From Coleophoma eucalyptorum (taxonomy: Eukaryota > Ascomycota > Leotiomycetes > Helotiales > Dermateaceae), in assembly GCA_026120035.1 (NCBI GenBank), contig JALRME010000006.1, positions 1,178,001-1,242,000 of the forward strand: DNA of 64,000 bases, given 5' to 3'. The translations under genes and the position numbers were made by a program. Of the stretch, positions 33,503-45,200 are shown one piece after another. The notes under the pieces were generated by a model. It was not told the origin of the DNA. It did not search any database and saw only the letters and a list, made by a program, of their open reading frames with translations. The stretch's first letter is position 1, and each line of letters opens with the position of its first letter.

Positions 33503-35520
33503 GTACGTAGACCCATCCTTTCCGAACTCTTGGCTTTTAGCCTCGAAATGCGATCAAGATTTGATCATCGTATTAATAAGTTCCTCCTTATCTATCTATT
33601 ATGCGACATAAATGGTCAACTAAATCAATATACTACGCCACTACAATCACGACCACATACAAATATTCACAGATGGCAGTAATAGCAAACAATTAAATCC
33701 GCGTACTATTCATGTGCCCACTTGTCCACCGCAGCCCTATCCACTGTGGTATCATAGACTTCGTCGCACAGAATAACAATCTAGCGAATCCTGCGCCATT
33801 TTAAATGCATGCCAGCCCTCTAGAAGATGTATTCGAGCAGACGATGCAGGCAGCAAAGTGGATTTATTGATTCCATCGCATGCGTCAACCCCCGGATATG
33901 CTGTCTTGCATGGCCTGGCTAGCAGCAAGCGGAGAAAAGAGAAAGTAAAAGCAAAGCATACCATAACAGATCAATATCCAGGTAGGGCTCCGAAGTGGGC
34001 GTGGTTAAAAAAGGATAATCATCCTTGTCTCCGAGATGTGCTCTCATATCCACAATACCTAATCCCCGACATGTATACTCACTTTAGTGTGAATTTTCCG
34101 GATTCAATATCTACAAAGGTCTACTGCCGGTTATGGTCGGTCCATGGAGTGGACGGAATCCGCAGTGAAATGTTACTGTCGCACCGCATGGAACTGATGG
34201 TCATATGACCCTAAGCTAGTAACAACAAAAGCCTCAATTCTATACAAAGCAGACAATACCAATCCCACATCCACGGTCACGGATCTATCACATTCCTCTC
34301 TCCCTCTCTCTGCCACATCTCCTCTCCCGTTCATTGCCGCAGTGCAGAAAAAATGATAGCGTCTCAGAAGAAGCCTACGCTCGTGCAAAAGCATCGCAAC
34401 AGATCAGATGATCCCCCCCACCTTCTAGAGCCTTTTGTTGCACGTCTGCAAAAATCGCCCTCCTCAAGGCGGGCGCAAGCCATTTGCGTGAACCAACCAA
34501 ACAGATATCGATGGGGGATGCGACCGTCAACCAACCTCACTGCCACCACCATCATAGGTTTAGTCTTTGGCCCAAATATTGACCCAATCCTACCTTCCTA
34601 CACCCGACTACCAGACTTCTGTTTAAGGTATAAGTAAGCCCTATATGGTTGAGTTTACCACAAGTCATGACCACCATACCATGTATGTAGCTGGCTAGAA
34701 ACCTCGCCCCCGTTTCAAAAATAAGCAAACCCAATACCTGCGTTGACAGGTCTGAGCTATCCGTTTCTGGACTTCCCACTCCCTACCTACCTACCCACTG
34801 ACCTGCATTTTTCCCTTCAAGTGGACAATCTTTCCTCTCACCCATTTTTGGTCATCTGAGCTTGCTTGCTTGAAGAAACAAAGCGCGTCCGCTTCTCTTT
34901 CCTTGCCTTACTTAGTCGGAGTGAGCCCCTGGTATAGCTAGCCTATCCCCGGAATCCAGCGTTCCCGACCCCAACAAGCGGATGTGACTTCGGGGTCGTG
35001 GTAGTAATTAAGCTTTAATAAATGGCCCTATACTACACCCTACTCTGTAGGGCGATAAAAGAATAGACCTGTGCTGGTTTGGTTGCGGGGACGATCGTTA
35101 CCATGGGTCGCTGTCTGTTAGTGTCGATGTCAGAACTGTCACGTCAAAATCGTTGGCTTTGCGGGGATGGGGTAGGGACTAGTTAGTGTTCTGCTGACGG
35201 GCCTGGTAGATGCTAAGAATGGCGGGTTTCAGGGAGAAAGGCCAGGCCTCGTCTCATGGTTGTGGGGGAGAGCGTAGGACGTGCTAGTAAGGTCAAGGAA
35301 TTGGTTGGTGAAGAAGAGTGACATCACAGAAGACGCGAGCGCGGCATACTATCAAAGACTCTGTTTACAAAAGTGATTGTTGTCATGTTGCTATTCATTG
35401 AAATGGATATCCCCGTAAAACAAAACCCGAGACGCCCATGATATCAACAGGTCATACAGACAGAAACCGCCTGCTCCAGCAAAAGTCTAAAGCAACCAAA
35501 AAGCTTCACATAAGCTACTT

Positions 35521-36991
35521 TTACTTCTGCTTCACGATCAGCTCCCGTACCTCAGGTAGGCCTTCCCATCCTCTACCCGCGTCGCTAAACGCAACACTCT
35601 TCTCAATCACCTCTCTCCACCTCAAACCTGGCGCCAGTTTCCCAGTGATAGTATTTGGTCTTCGCACATCAGCATTTGTTGGCACTGGCAATGCTCTTCC
35701 TAACAAAGCTTCCATGGCTTGCATAGCGAATCCAACTGCCTTCTTTGCATTGCTAGGGATTCCAGTACGGTCAAAGGATCCGAATTGTGCGCCAGGGAAT
35801 TCGGCTTGCAAATCCGCTATTAGTTGAGTATTGGCCATGCCTCGTCCATCAACAATGATATCCGCGTTATTGATCGCCTCACGGCCAGGTCCGTAGAGGA
35901 GAATCTGCTGAGCTATGCTCGCGGACGTAAACCGAGTTAGTGTCGCTATCGTATCGGCCGGTGTGCACCCACGATACAAGCACATCGAGATGATCCGGCT
36001 AGCCAGCGCATCTCCGTAGATCTCCCTTGCCGTTGTCTTGGGTGGGCGTTTGGCTAAATACTCGTCATTTGCCAAAAGCTCGTCGATAATCTCATGGCAG
36101 ACCTGACCATGTAGAAGCGACCGTGTTTGATCTGCAGCTGGATCAAGCCCAAACTGGCGAAATGCGGCATCAATAAGAGTTGTACCTGGACCAGTATCCC
36201 AATCATACATGGCATCTATACCCCCTTTATTGTCCGATGGTATAAAACAGACGGTTGTGATTCCGCCTATCGTAATACAGATCTGCAACCTCGTCGGATG
36301 ATGTAGCAAGAGCCCAACCAAGTATGCAAACAGAGGTGCACCTTGTCTACCAACTGCCTGTTCCGCCGTCCGATAGTCCGAGACCGTTGTGACACCAGTT
36401 TTGGCTGATATAACAGCTCCTTCGCCCAGACACATGTTGGAGCGATGTTGACCCTTGGCCGGCTTTCCGGTCAAGGTGATCAATTGGCCTCCAGATCCAA
36501 TTAAATCGATATCGTCTACCGCAATCCCGTGCTTGTGCGCGAAAATATGTATGGCATTGGCAAACGTATGCCCCATCTCGGCATCCATTTGAGACAGCAT
36601 ACTAGGTGGAGCCGCATCTTCTCGCAACATTGACAAGATCTCAGTTCGTATCTTCGAGGGCATGACAACTGAGTCATACTGACACTCGTTAGCTAGGTCT
36701 CGGGACACCGCTTAAGAGACATACTTGGATTAGTTCAAGGTATAGTGGCGCTTCGGGAGATTCTTGAGTATATCGGCAGAGAGCAAAGTCGATATCATCC
36801 ATTGCCGTACCTGACGTAATCCCGAGAATCAACAGATTTAAGCCGGGGGACTTGGGGCCGGCTGGAGGAGAGGAAGAGGATGAGCGATCGGAGTCTCCAT
36901 TGACGTGAGCCTGCAATGCATCGAGATATTTGTGTCCAACAGCAGTACGAACCCGCCCTTTCGGTGCAGGAATGAGGCCCTTGATGACCAT
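35521..36991 (-). CDS. Anhydro-N-acetylmuramic acid kinase homologue (AnmK family)
   Basis: Two minus-strand exons, 36991-36725 and 36678-35521, are joined over a 46-bp intron (donor GTATGT, branch GCTAAC), giving 474 residues. ATG 36991 (MVIKGLIPAP) is the first suitable start; an extra upstream exon cannot be excluded. The family's N-terminal phosphate motif is present as LGITSGTAMDDIDFAL. It is followed by DIDLIGSGGQ, ITIGGITTVCFIP (sugar/ATP lobe) and YDWDTGPGTTLID, which carries the catalytic Asp. The C-terminal DIIVDGRGMANTQLIADL segment corresponds to the second nucleotide-binding lobe. Bacterial AnmK opens 1,6-anhydro-MurNAc and phosphorylates it during peptidoglycan recycling. Fungi have no peptidoglycan, so here it could serve scavenging of bacterial wall sugars or act on another anhydrosugar such as levoglucosan. 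Family call firm, substrate uncertain. Confidence 0.88.
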
Positions 36992-39499
36992 GACGACCTC
37001 GATACGCACAGGTGAACTGAAAAGGCCGGAGAGAACAAAATGAAAACAAAGCTCGAGGCTTCCAAGGCTATAGCCTTGTATATACCTACTTTCGCTGCCA
37101 CTTGCGTTTCTGCATGTACCGTTGCGTGCTAAGAGAGTTGGAGTTAGCCATATCTCAAGGTATGCTAGTCCACAATAAACGTGATCAAGTTCCCAGATGG
37201 GACCGGTTGGAATAGGCAATGCTGTTGAGGCTCGCGGTGAGAGTGGAAAGAAATGGTTAGTGGGTTGGCCTTGGGGTCTAATAGTACAGTAGCAAGAATC
37301 AGAAACGACTGCCAGTATATGGCGAAGTGGGATGCAGTCGTGGTGGGATGAGGTAGTGCAGGGTAAATATGTCCACTTGCGGAAGTCCTATCCAGTATGG
37401 GTGCCTGAGGCCGCCATATGTATGGGGCCTTTGATTCGCGATACAGAAGCATTTTCCCGTCATTCTTTTGCCTGTTGTGTTCAAGGGCCAGAGCCGGATG
37501 TCGTCGTCATTGTGCACGCTTCCGATGCAAAACATTTTAGTCACGATACTGAGATCACGACACTTGTGGACTGATAAAGTGTGACCATGATCTTTCTACG
37601 TGTCGAGAAGCGATACATAAGACTCGGTCCCTGGGTTCGCTTTGCAGTCTCGAGTAATGAGGGACGAGGGACAAGTGTCTTGCGGAAATTGCTACTGGAA
37701 TCGCGGTTTTCTTCCTCTCCAACTTGCTCGTGGGCATGAGGTAGTTGCTCTCGTTCGCCCGGGCCGACTTTTGACGGAGCTGCTGTTCAAGCGATCTGCC
37801 TATCTATATGAACTTGAAATAGGAGTCGAAGAGCAGGGTCTTTCACCAAACATGTTCTTTGGTTGTGGTTGACCGAAACTCAGAGACTCTAGATATGGCT
37901 TCAAGTGCTGGCGTATCGCAGAGCTTCTCCTCAGCCAGTGTACTACCGTGCAATCAAAGAGCTAGTTAAGCTGTTTGAACCGGAATCAGTCCTTCCTTCA
38001 GTACTTCCTTCAGCAAGCTCACACACACTCGAGTGAAAGTAGCGAGCAGCAGCCAAGGGAATCCTTTTCTGCTGCACTGCAAGACCCACGCAGAGGAAAG
38101 ACAGCACTTACCTGCCCATAGCCGTTCAACAAATCCATGAGTGTAAAACCCGGGCTATGATTGGTCACTTAATCTGAGTATTTCCCAATAGCCGAAACTG
38201 CCAACGGCAGCACTCGTCCATTTTATGGAGCGCTTTCTGCAAGCTGGTGGACGCCAGAAACCCTCCAAAAAGGGTCGCTGAAACCCCAACAAGATGAGAT
38301 GCATGTATGTCCACAATTCTCCCAGTCGGTAGTTTTTAGCACTTACAAGCGAAACCTTTCCAATTCCCAGCGCGAACAAAGCTCCATCGGTCCGTACGCT
38401 TCTAAGGTCTTTAGATGACGACGACAGCTCGCCAGCAACAGGAGTCGGCTTAATTTCAGATGGCAGACTCGTATTTGTGCCGGTGTAGGACGGAGGAAAG
38501 CGACAAAGACACCGACCGATCAAGCATTAGGTTCGTCCGTCCCCATGATTCGCTAAACCCGCCCCCGTTGCTGGCACCCCCTCACTCCACCTTGATACCC
38601 CGGCATTTCTCCTCCACACCATGACCAACTTCTGCTCTGGAGCCCGTCCACTCAACCCTCATCTCCCATGTCGGTCCACGCCTCTCGGTCCTCTACCAGT
38701 TGGGCGAGGAGCATACCGCCGGCCCGCAATACGAATTCCATTGGCTTCATCTTTTACTGCCTATCGAGAGTCCTAGCTTTTACAGCAGCTCAATGGCGGA
38801 CGATTGCCCCCAAATAAGGCTGTATGGATTTCAGCTGCGGGTGATGCACTGCTTGCGCAGCAACTGTGGCCACAGGGGCCTCTGCTACCCTTTGCCCCGG
38901 ACATTGTTGCCCCCGAAACGCGACTCTAGGACGGCAAGTGCGATTTGCGGACCTCATCATGGACACTATTCCAGATATGTCGCCGGCTGTTGGTAGGCAA
39001 GCGTCTGTCAGGTTGGCTATGGGGATGGTTCCCCCTGCTGGTCGAATAGCGAAGCAGAGTATTGCAAGGCCCAGTTCTCGGTAACGTAACTTCAGCAATA
39101 TCTCATAGTGCTTGTTCGTCCACTTCCTGCTTGTTCAATGTGGGGACAAGGCGCGTGAGTTGCAAAGGAAGAGGGGGACGACGGCGGAACGGATGTAAAT
39201 ATGATTGAGACCAATCCCTCTTTTATGCCTCGCGGTTTCTCAACTTCTTGTTTCTGCGGCTCCTTCGTCTCGAATATTCAAGCTTTGGTGGCGTTGATGC
39301 CGAGCATTTCGTTCCGGTTCCTTCAACACTGAGTTTTAATCTTCGACCCTATTGTGTTCATCGTCCCAGCTTCCACATTGTCACAAATATCTTTTGTTTT
39401 GCTTTGTGCATTGCAAATCCGTTTCGGGGAATTTGCAGCGGTTTTGTTCGATTCTCGCAATCTTGTAACTCGGGACAGCGACGATTGAGCATCGACAGG
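36992..39499. other. Intergenic region with possible gene remnant
   Basis: About 2.5 kb between divergently transcribed AnmK-like and MFS genes. A segment near 37683-37800 looks like a decayed NAD(P)-binding gene (see its entry). The rest holds only unsupported ORFs. A C/T-rich leader precedes the MFS start. Confidence 0.5.
37683..37800 (+). pseudogene. Possible NmrA/NAD(P)-binding gene remnant
   Basis: One frame reads GFLPLQLARGHEVVALVRPG, which strongly resembles the second strand-helix region of NmrA-like atypical short-chain dehydrogenases (typically L-LARGHEVxAxVR). Just upstream, the expected GATGxxG glycine motif appears only if the frame is shifted by one base (ATGI in another frame). 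No start, no continuation of the Rossmann fold and no introns that would join it were found. This suggests a frameshifted relic of a dehydrogenase-like gene, not a functional one. A chance match cannot be excluded. Confidence 0.3.
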
Positions 39500-41380
39500 A
39501 TGAATCCCGACGAGAAAACCGTGGCGCAACAGCCCAAAGCCACAGTTGAGGCTGGAGTTCGGGAGAACAATGCAGAAGTTCCCAACAATACCCATCCTGT
39601 GGACAATGGCGTTGTCCAACGAGATCATGCCGTATCGGAAGGAACCGATGGGACTGTCCACAATAATTCAAGCGACGAAATAGATGAGAAGGACCAGAAG
39701 TTCGTGGCGAGTCATCTCGAGGACGGATCAAATGATCTTAGTCCAGAGCATCGCAGCTATCTCATGGAGCGACATGGAACTCTCGAACTTGTTCCACTTC
39801 CGACCATGGACCCAGCTGATCCGCTGAACTGGCCTTCATGGAAAGTAAGTGCTGATCCCCATTATTGAGTGCCAAACGCGTGCTAACTAAGACAGAAAAA
39901 CCTCAACCTCATCCTAATCGCTTTCCACGCCATGATGACAACCTTCACTGCCGCCAGTATCATCCCATCCTATGAGCTGATTGCTGTTGCATATGACACA
40001 ACCATAACACGCGCCTCCTACTTGACCAGTCTACAAATTGTAGTGCTCGGCTTTGCGCCCCTTTTCTGGAAGCCAGTGTCCAACCGATTCGGTCGCAGAC
40101 CTATATGGCTGATTTCCACGCTGTGTTCTATGATCTGTAATATTGGGTGTGCAGAGAGTCACAGCTATGCTTCGCAAGTTGTGACGAGATTTTTAGTCGC
40201 CTTCTTCATCTCGCCAGCCGGTGCTATCGGTAGTGCGGTAGTGACGGAAACGTTTTTCGCACGACAGAGAGGCGCAAAGATGGGAATTTGGACACTGATG
40301 GTCACCCTTGGGTATGTTTTCCAAGCTTTTATAGTATTGAAATATTCTAATGCAGATGTAGTCCTCCTTCTGGACCATTTATCATGGGCTTCGTCGCTTA
40401 TCACACCAATGGCTTCGTATGGATTTACTGGATCTTGGCCATCATAAACGGCGTGCAGTTCATCCTTTACTTCTTATTCTCGCCAGAAACTCTATATGTG
40501 CGTAACCGTCCTGTAGAAAACACCCAAAAGTCAGCTTTCAGTCGCCAATACCTGAACTTTGGCAAAATCGGACCGTATCCCCTCAAACTTCGCGATTTCT
40601 GGAAGCCTATGACTCTCTTCGTTTACCCAAATGTTTTTCTGCCCACTTTAGCATACAGCATAGTCTTCGGCTTCGCAAGCGTGTTGATTACAGTCGAAAT
40701 TCCTCAGCTCTTTGTACAAAAATTCGGCTTCAATGCTCAGCAGATTGGTCTCCAGTTCATTGGTATCATCATTGGTTCCGTACTTGGTGAACAACTCGGT
40801 GGTCGAGGTAGCGACTGGTGGATAGCACGCAAACAAGCCAAGCTTGGTCGCTCACGCCATCCTGAGCCTGAGCATCGTCTCTGGCTTTCATACTTTGGTT
40901 ACCTGACGACCATCGTTGGCCTAGTGGTTTTCTGTGTGCAACTGAACAGTATCAAGAGCTACAATGTCACTCCTATTATCGGTATTGCTATTGCAGGCTT
41001 CGGAAACCAGGTCATTACGACGGTTATGGTAACATATGCTGTCGATTGCCATCATGAGCACGCGGCAAGTATCGGTGTGTTTGTCAACCTTGTTAGGAGC
41101 ACTTGGGGGTTCATTGGTAAGTTTTTCGTGCCTACCTTTTTCTTTTAAACAAATGCAAGCAAACAATCAGAAGAAGTATATCACTAACAATAATACAGGT
41201 CCCTTCTGGTTCCCAGACATGTTTACTTCGATCGGCCTCAACGGCAGCGCCGGCCTGATGGTTGGCCTCCTCATTGCTGTCTCTGTCCTGCCAACAATAT
41301 ATATTCAGATGCGAGGGAGAACAATTCGGGAGAAGCGTGCTAACAACGAGCTGGATCAGGTGAACACCATCACGAGGTAG
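39500..41380 (+). CDS. MFS transporter, DHA1-type (drug/H+ antiporter-like)
   Basis: Four exons, 39500-39844, 39896-40311, 40362-41116 and 41199-41380, give 565 residues. The start is ATG 39500 (MNPDEKTVAQQ). The 115-residue hydrophilic N-terminus ends with TMDPADPLNWPSWK, the DPxxPxNWPxWKK signature of fungal DHA1 transporters. About 12 helices follow. The loop 2-3 motif is SNRFGRRPIW (motif A). In intron 2 the second TAG acceptor restores the frame as LG-PPSGPFIMGFVAYH. The central loop includes PVENTQKSAF, and the helix region GIAIAGFGNQVITTVMVTYAVDCHHEHA is typical of this group. It is a proton-coupled plasma-membrane exporter of drugs or small molecules by family; the substrate is unknown. 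It is divergent from the AnmK-like gene. Confidence 0.92.
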
Positions 41381-42298
41381 ATTACTTCTTTTGGAGAATG
41401 GCGAAGGAGGATATTTGTGAATTTTGTTGTAATTAGCTGGGATCTAGTATGGATGTGCTCTGATCTGTTGTAAATCGCGACATATATTTTCCCTCGAGCA
41501 ATTCAAGATCTAAACAGAATAATGTGCGTACTCAAGAAACGTAATGACTGTTGCGCAATGAAGACTACCCTCGCTGAACCGACCTCTACAATCCTGCCAG
41601 GTTTTCAGTCTCACTTTTTAATGATTGTTCTTCGTCTATACATCTGATTAAGTACTATGCTTGTGGTTCATAGCATGCTCGCGATATTACCAAAAGCGGT
41701 TAGGGCACGTGCTTTATAAGTTAGATGGGGGGGGGTTATATATATGAGCCTGTACAAAATGCTGAGGATTGGTTAATTAATTCTCTACTCCATGAAGGAA
41801 TACGTTTTTTTTTACAGTCGCGGATATAAATGCTGCGCCCAGTTCTTTTTTTGTCATGAGCCTGGAGCAGCTATCAAATCATATAAGTATGGGAACGAAT
41901 TTTTGAAGGAAAGTATATATGATGCATGGAGAATTCAATATCAGTCAGTAACTGGGGGATAGATAGTCGATTGCTGAGCAGTACTAGAATTAATGAATGG
42001 AGACAAAGCTCCATGGGAATGAAATAAAGACCACAGCATATTAAGTGGCTGTCTAAAATATCGAAAGATCTCTCTTGACTCCAACCACGCCCTGGCCCCC
42101 CCTTAGCGCCGTTCATCCAACTCCTCCTGAAATGAAAGTTAACAGCTAAAACAGAAGTAGGAGGGATGAAAAAGAAAAGCCACTATCCAAGCAGAAATCA
42201 GGCAGAAAAGGAAGGAAAAAGAAAAAGAAATCCAAGCACAAGTTTCTGCTGTCCGTAAGCTGCAAAGTATATCTCTTCTGCTGCTTTACGGCATACGA
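41381..42298. other. Intergenic, convergent 3' ends
   Basis: About 0.9 kb, AT-rich, with a 9-G run at 41727-41735. I see no gene. Confidence 0.55.
41727..41735 (+). repeat. Poly-G tract
   Basis: Nine consecutive G in an AT-rich intergenic region. Confidence 0.85.
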
Positions 42299-45200
42299 CT
42301 ACTTTTTCTTAACGGGGCTCTTCTTCCCCTTCTTCATAGCCACAACAGACTCAGTAGCGCTCATCTCAACCTCGATCTCCTTGTCATTCTCCTCCTCAAT
42401 GCTCCTTTGCAATGTGGTTTTCTTACCTGTTCCCTTTGGCGGGATAACGCTCGGCGTAGTGCTCACACTGCGTGTGCTTCTCTTGAGAGGCAAAGCTGCT
42501 ATCATGCTTGGAGCTGGCTTGCTGAGACTATGACGCTCATGAGTAATCTCGCTTGGAGCCACACTCCTGCTGAAGCTGGATTGTTGGAGTGTTGCCGGAG
42601 TAGACGTCTCTAGAGTTGGATTCGGTTCTGATTGGGGTGTTGCAGGCTTCTCGGAGGACGTAGCTTTCGTTTTCTTTGTTGATGACGTACCCTTATTTGA
42701 AGGCAAGGGATCTGATTTCTTGGTTGGAGAAATAATCTTTGCTTGTGAAGTGGAAGATGCTTTTTTGCCCTTGCCCATAGCCTTCTTGGCAGGCGAGACA
42801 ACAATATTTCCGTCAGAATCCTCCTCTCCGCCGTCAGGCCGAAAGCTGATGTCGGGATTGACTTTGGGTTTTTTGCTGGATGGTGGGAGATCTTTGAGAT
42901 CAGGGATTTCTGGTTCGGGCTCGACGTCGTCATCATCGGTCGACTCTTTTTCTGGGAGGTAGTCTCTGTCGCCGGGGCGCTTACGCTTTCGGGAACTACG
43001 ACGGGTTTTTCCAGGAGTGTCTTCTTCCGGATTATCTGCTTCTCTTTCGCTAGCTTCTGGCTCTTTGTTTGTTACTTTCTCATCCTTTTCTGTGATATTC
43101 TCTTTCTCTTCAAGAACTGCCTTGTCAATAATGTCTTCTGCTACATGAGACTTTTGCTGCTTTGGTTGCTGCTGTCTCTCCACAGAGTTGCGTATTGCTG
43201 CATTAAGTCGTCTGATCAGGTCATCAACATCTTTCTTTGAGATCTTTTTCGATACTGGGGGTTCAACATCAGAGACTTCAGTCTGGTATTTGAGAGAAGA
43301 CTTCTGCAGCTCGTCACGCATACTCGTCAAGCCGTCGCGACATGCTTGAGTAAGCTGGCTATCACCTCCGACTGAAGGGGCCGAATGACTCTGCATGTGT
43401 GCAATCAGGAGCTTAGTATCCTTTGGCAGCCTTATGTTGCAAGATGGGCAATCATGATCGCCATCCATCATCGGGATTTGAGGCCTCACTGAAGATAAAA
43501 AGTGAGCAACTTATATCGAGTTTTGTAGGAAATACATTACTTACAGCTTGCATCCATAAATTCAGGCATCTTAAACCGGCAATTTCTGGCATGTTCTGCG
43601 TAATTCTGGGGATCTGATAGTGTTGTTGTTTCCACGCCGCATTGTATGCAATACCTATCGGGCCACCCTCCAGGGACGATACATTTCTTTGCATGTGCTT
43701 CTTGTTGCTTCTCGGTAACATGCGGCTGAGACAGCAGCACACCACACTTTCCGCAGTACTTCAGTTTACTAGGTCGTTTCTTTTTCAAATTACAGGTGTT
43801 CTGGTGCTGCTTTTTTGTCTGCTCGTTCTCTTTGGTTTTTTCCAGATCAGTCCCGCAGTGCCGACAGAACATATCTTCAGGATTGTCTGCCCTCTTGTAT
43901 CTTTGCTCATTCTTGGGCCACCCTTGGGTGCACCTGTGGGGAGCATTTATACACTCCTGAAGATGCTGATTCTGCTCCCAAGGCTCGAGCTTTCCATTTC
44001 TCATATCCAATCCGCACTTGTCACAAAACTTCTTCAGACCGGCAACATGCGTCTCCATGTGTCTAGTAACATCACGAACAGTTGGGAATAAGTCAGTCGA
44101 AAACTTTATGTAACAAACGCGACAGTAGATACCATCCCGCTCCTCATTGGCAACTTGATTGTACCATACCGAGTAGTGGTTGTCTAGGTGTTGCTTCTTC
44201 TCGTCTTGTGACCAAAACTGAAAACTTTCTGTATCGCAGAGAGGGCATTTACCTGCTGCTTGACATTGCTTGAGGTGTTTTTGAAAGTGCTTACGTTTCA
44301 CCTCGTCAATTCTGTCGCGGTGTCTATCATCTGGCCCTGAATCATCTTGTGGGTAGGCAGGAAATTTCTCTGTGCATATGGGACAACAAATTTCTCTTTT
44401 CAAGACTTGGTTTCGCAGACTAACGTTTTCGTCTTGGAGCTTCTTAAATTCTGTTGGGGTCCGGTGTTGATGAAACAATTGCGGCATCGATGAACCAACA
44501 TTGATGGAACGCTCGCTGAGGTTATTAGTAATTGGAATCCGTCCCTGTCTTCCTGGATTGATGATTGAATTATATGAAGTGTATGCTCTTAATTTCTCAG
44601 CTTCTTTCTCGTCCTCAAGCCTTTGCCACGGCTTGTAGGCCATCTGAGGCGGCTTCAGGGCCCTAGCTGCTAGTAGACGTTGCTGATTGATACGTGGACC
44701 GCCTAGAGCAGGTATTACGGCGGTACCAAAACCCGCACCACCAGCAGCGGCGGCACCAGGACCAAGTCCAGCACCAGCAGAAGCCTTGGTACCGGCAGCA
44801 GTCGAATTGTTGGGATTTGGGGGAGGAGAGTAGTCACATCCCCAAAGCTTCTCGCCATCGTATGCATCTCCACCACGAGTAACAAAAATCCTCTCGCTGT
44901 TGAGATAATCAAAGATGAAAGTGCGAAGGTGACCTTGACTTAAGTCTGGAGATATCACAAACTTCTCTTTAGCCTCGACCTGAGGAATGGTGATGCAATC
45001 TTTCTGTGGATCAAACCCAGGGAATAATTTAGGCACGACTTCAGTCATGAACTCTATCTCTGGTTGCTGCGTGTTTTTCAATGTCCATGTTATCCGGTTT
45101 GCGTCGTTGCCGACTTCCTGGACTTGAAGCACTGAAAATTCAGGACGAAAGTACAAGCAACGACCCTGCAGGTGTTCGGGCTGAGACTCCCATATATTCT

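Larger units (their letters stand above)
29841..35520. other. Long nearly gene-free interval (5.7 kb)
   Basis: Between the start of the DUF8004-like gene (-) and the stop of the AnmK-like gene (-). Only short, overlapping ORFs without codon or motif support are present. Composition is ordinary, not obviously RIP-degraded. I found no transposase, reverse transcriptase, tRNA or long repeat. The only hints are a possible small exon at 33332-33502 and a 12-bp tandem repeat at 32918-32953. It may contain a long upstream regulatory region or non-coding RNA. Confidence 0.5.
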
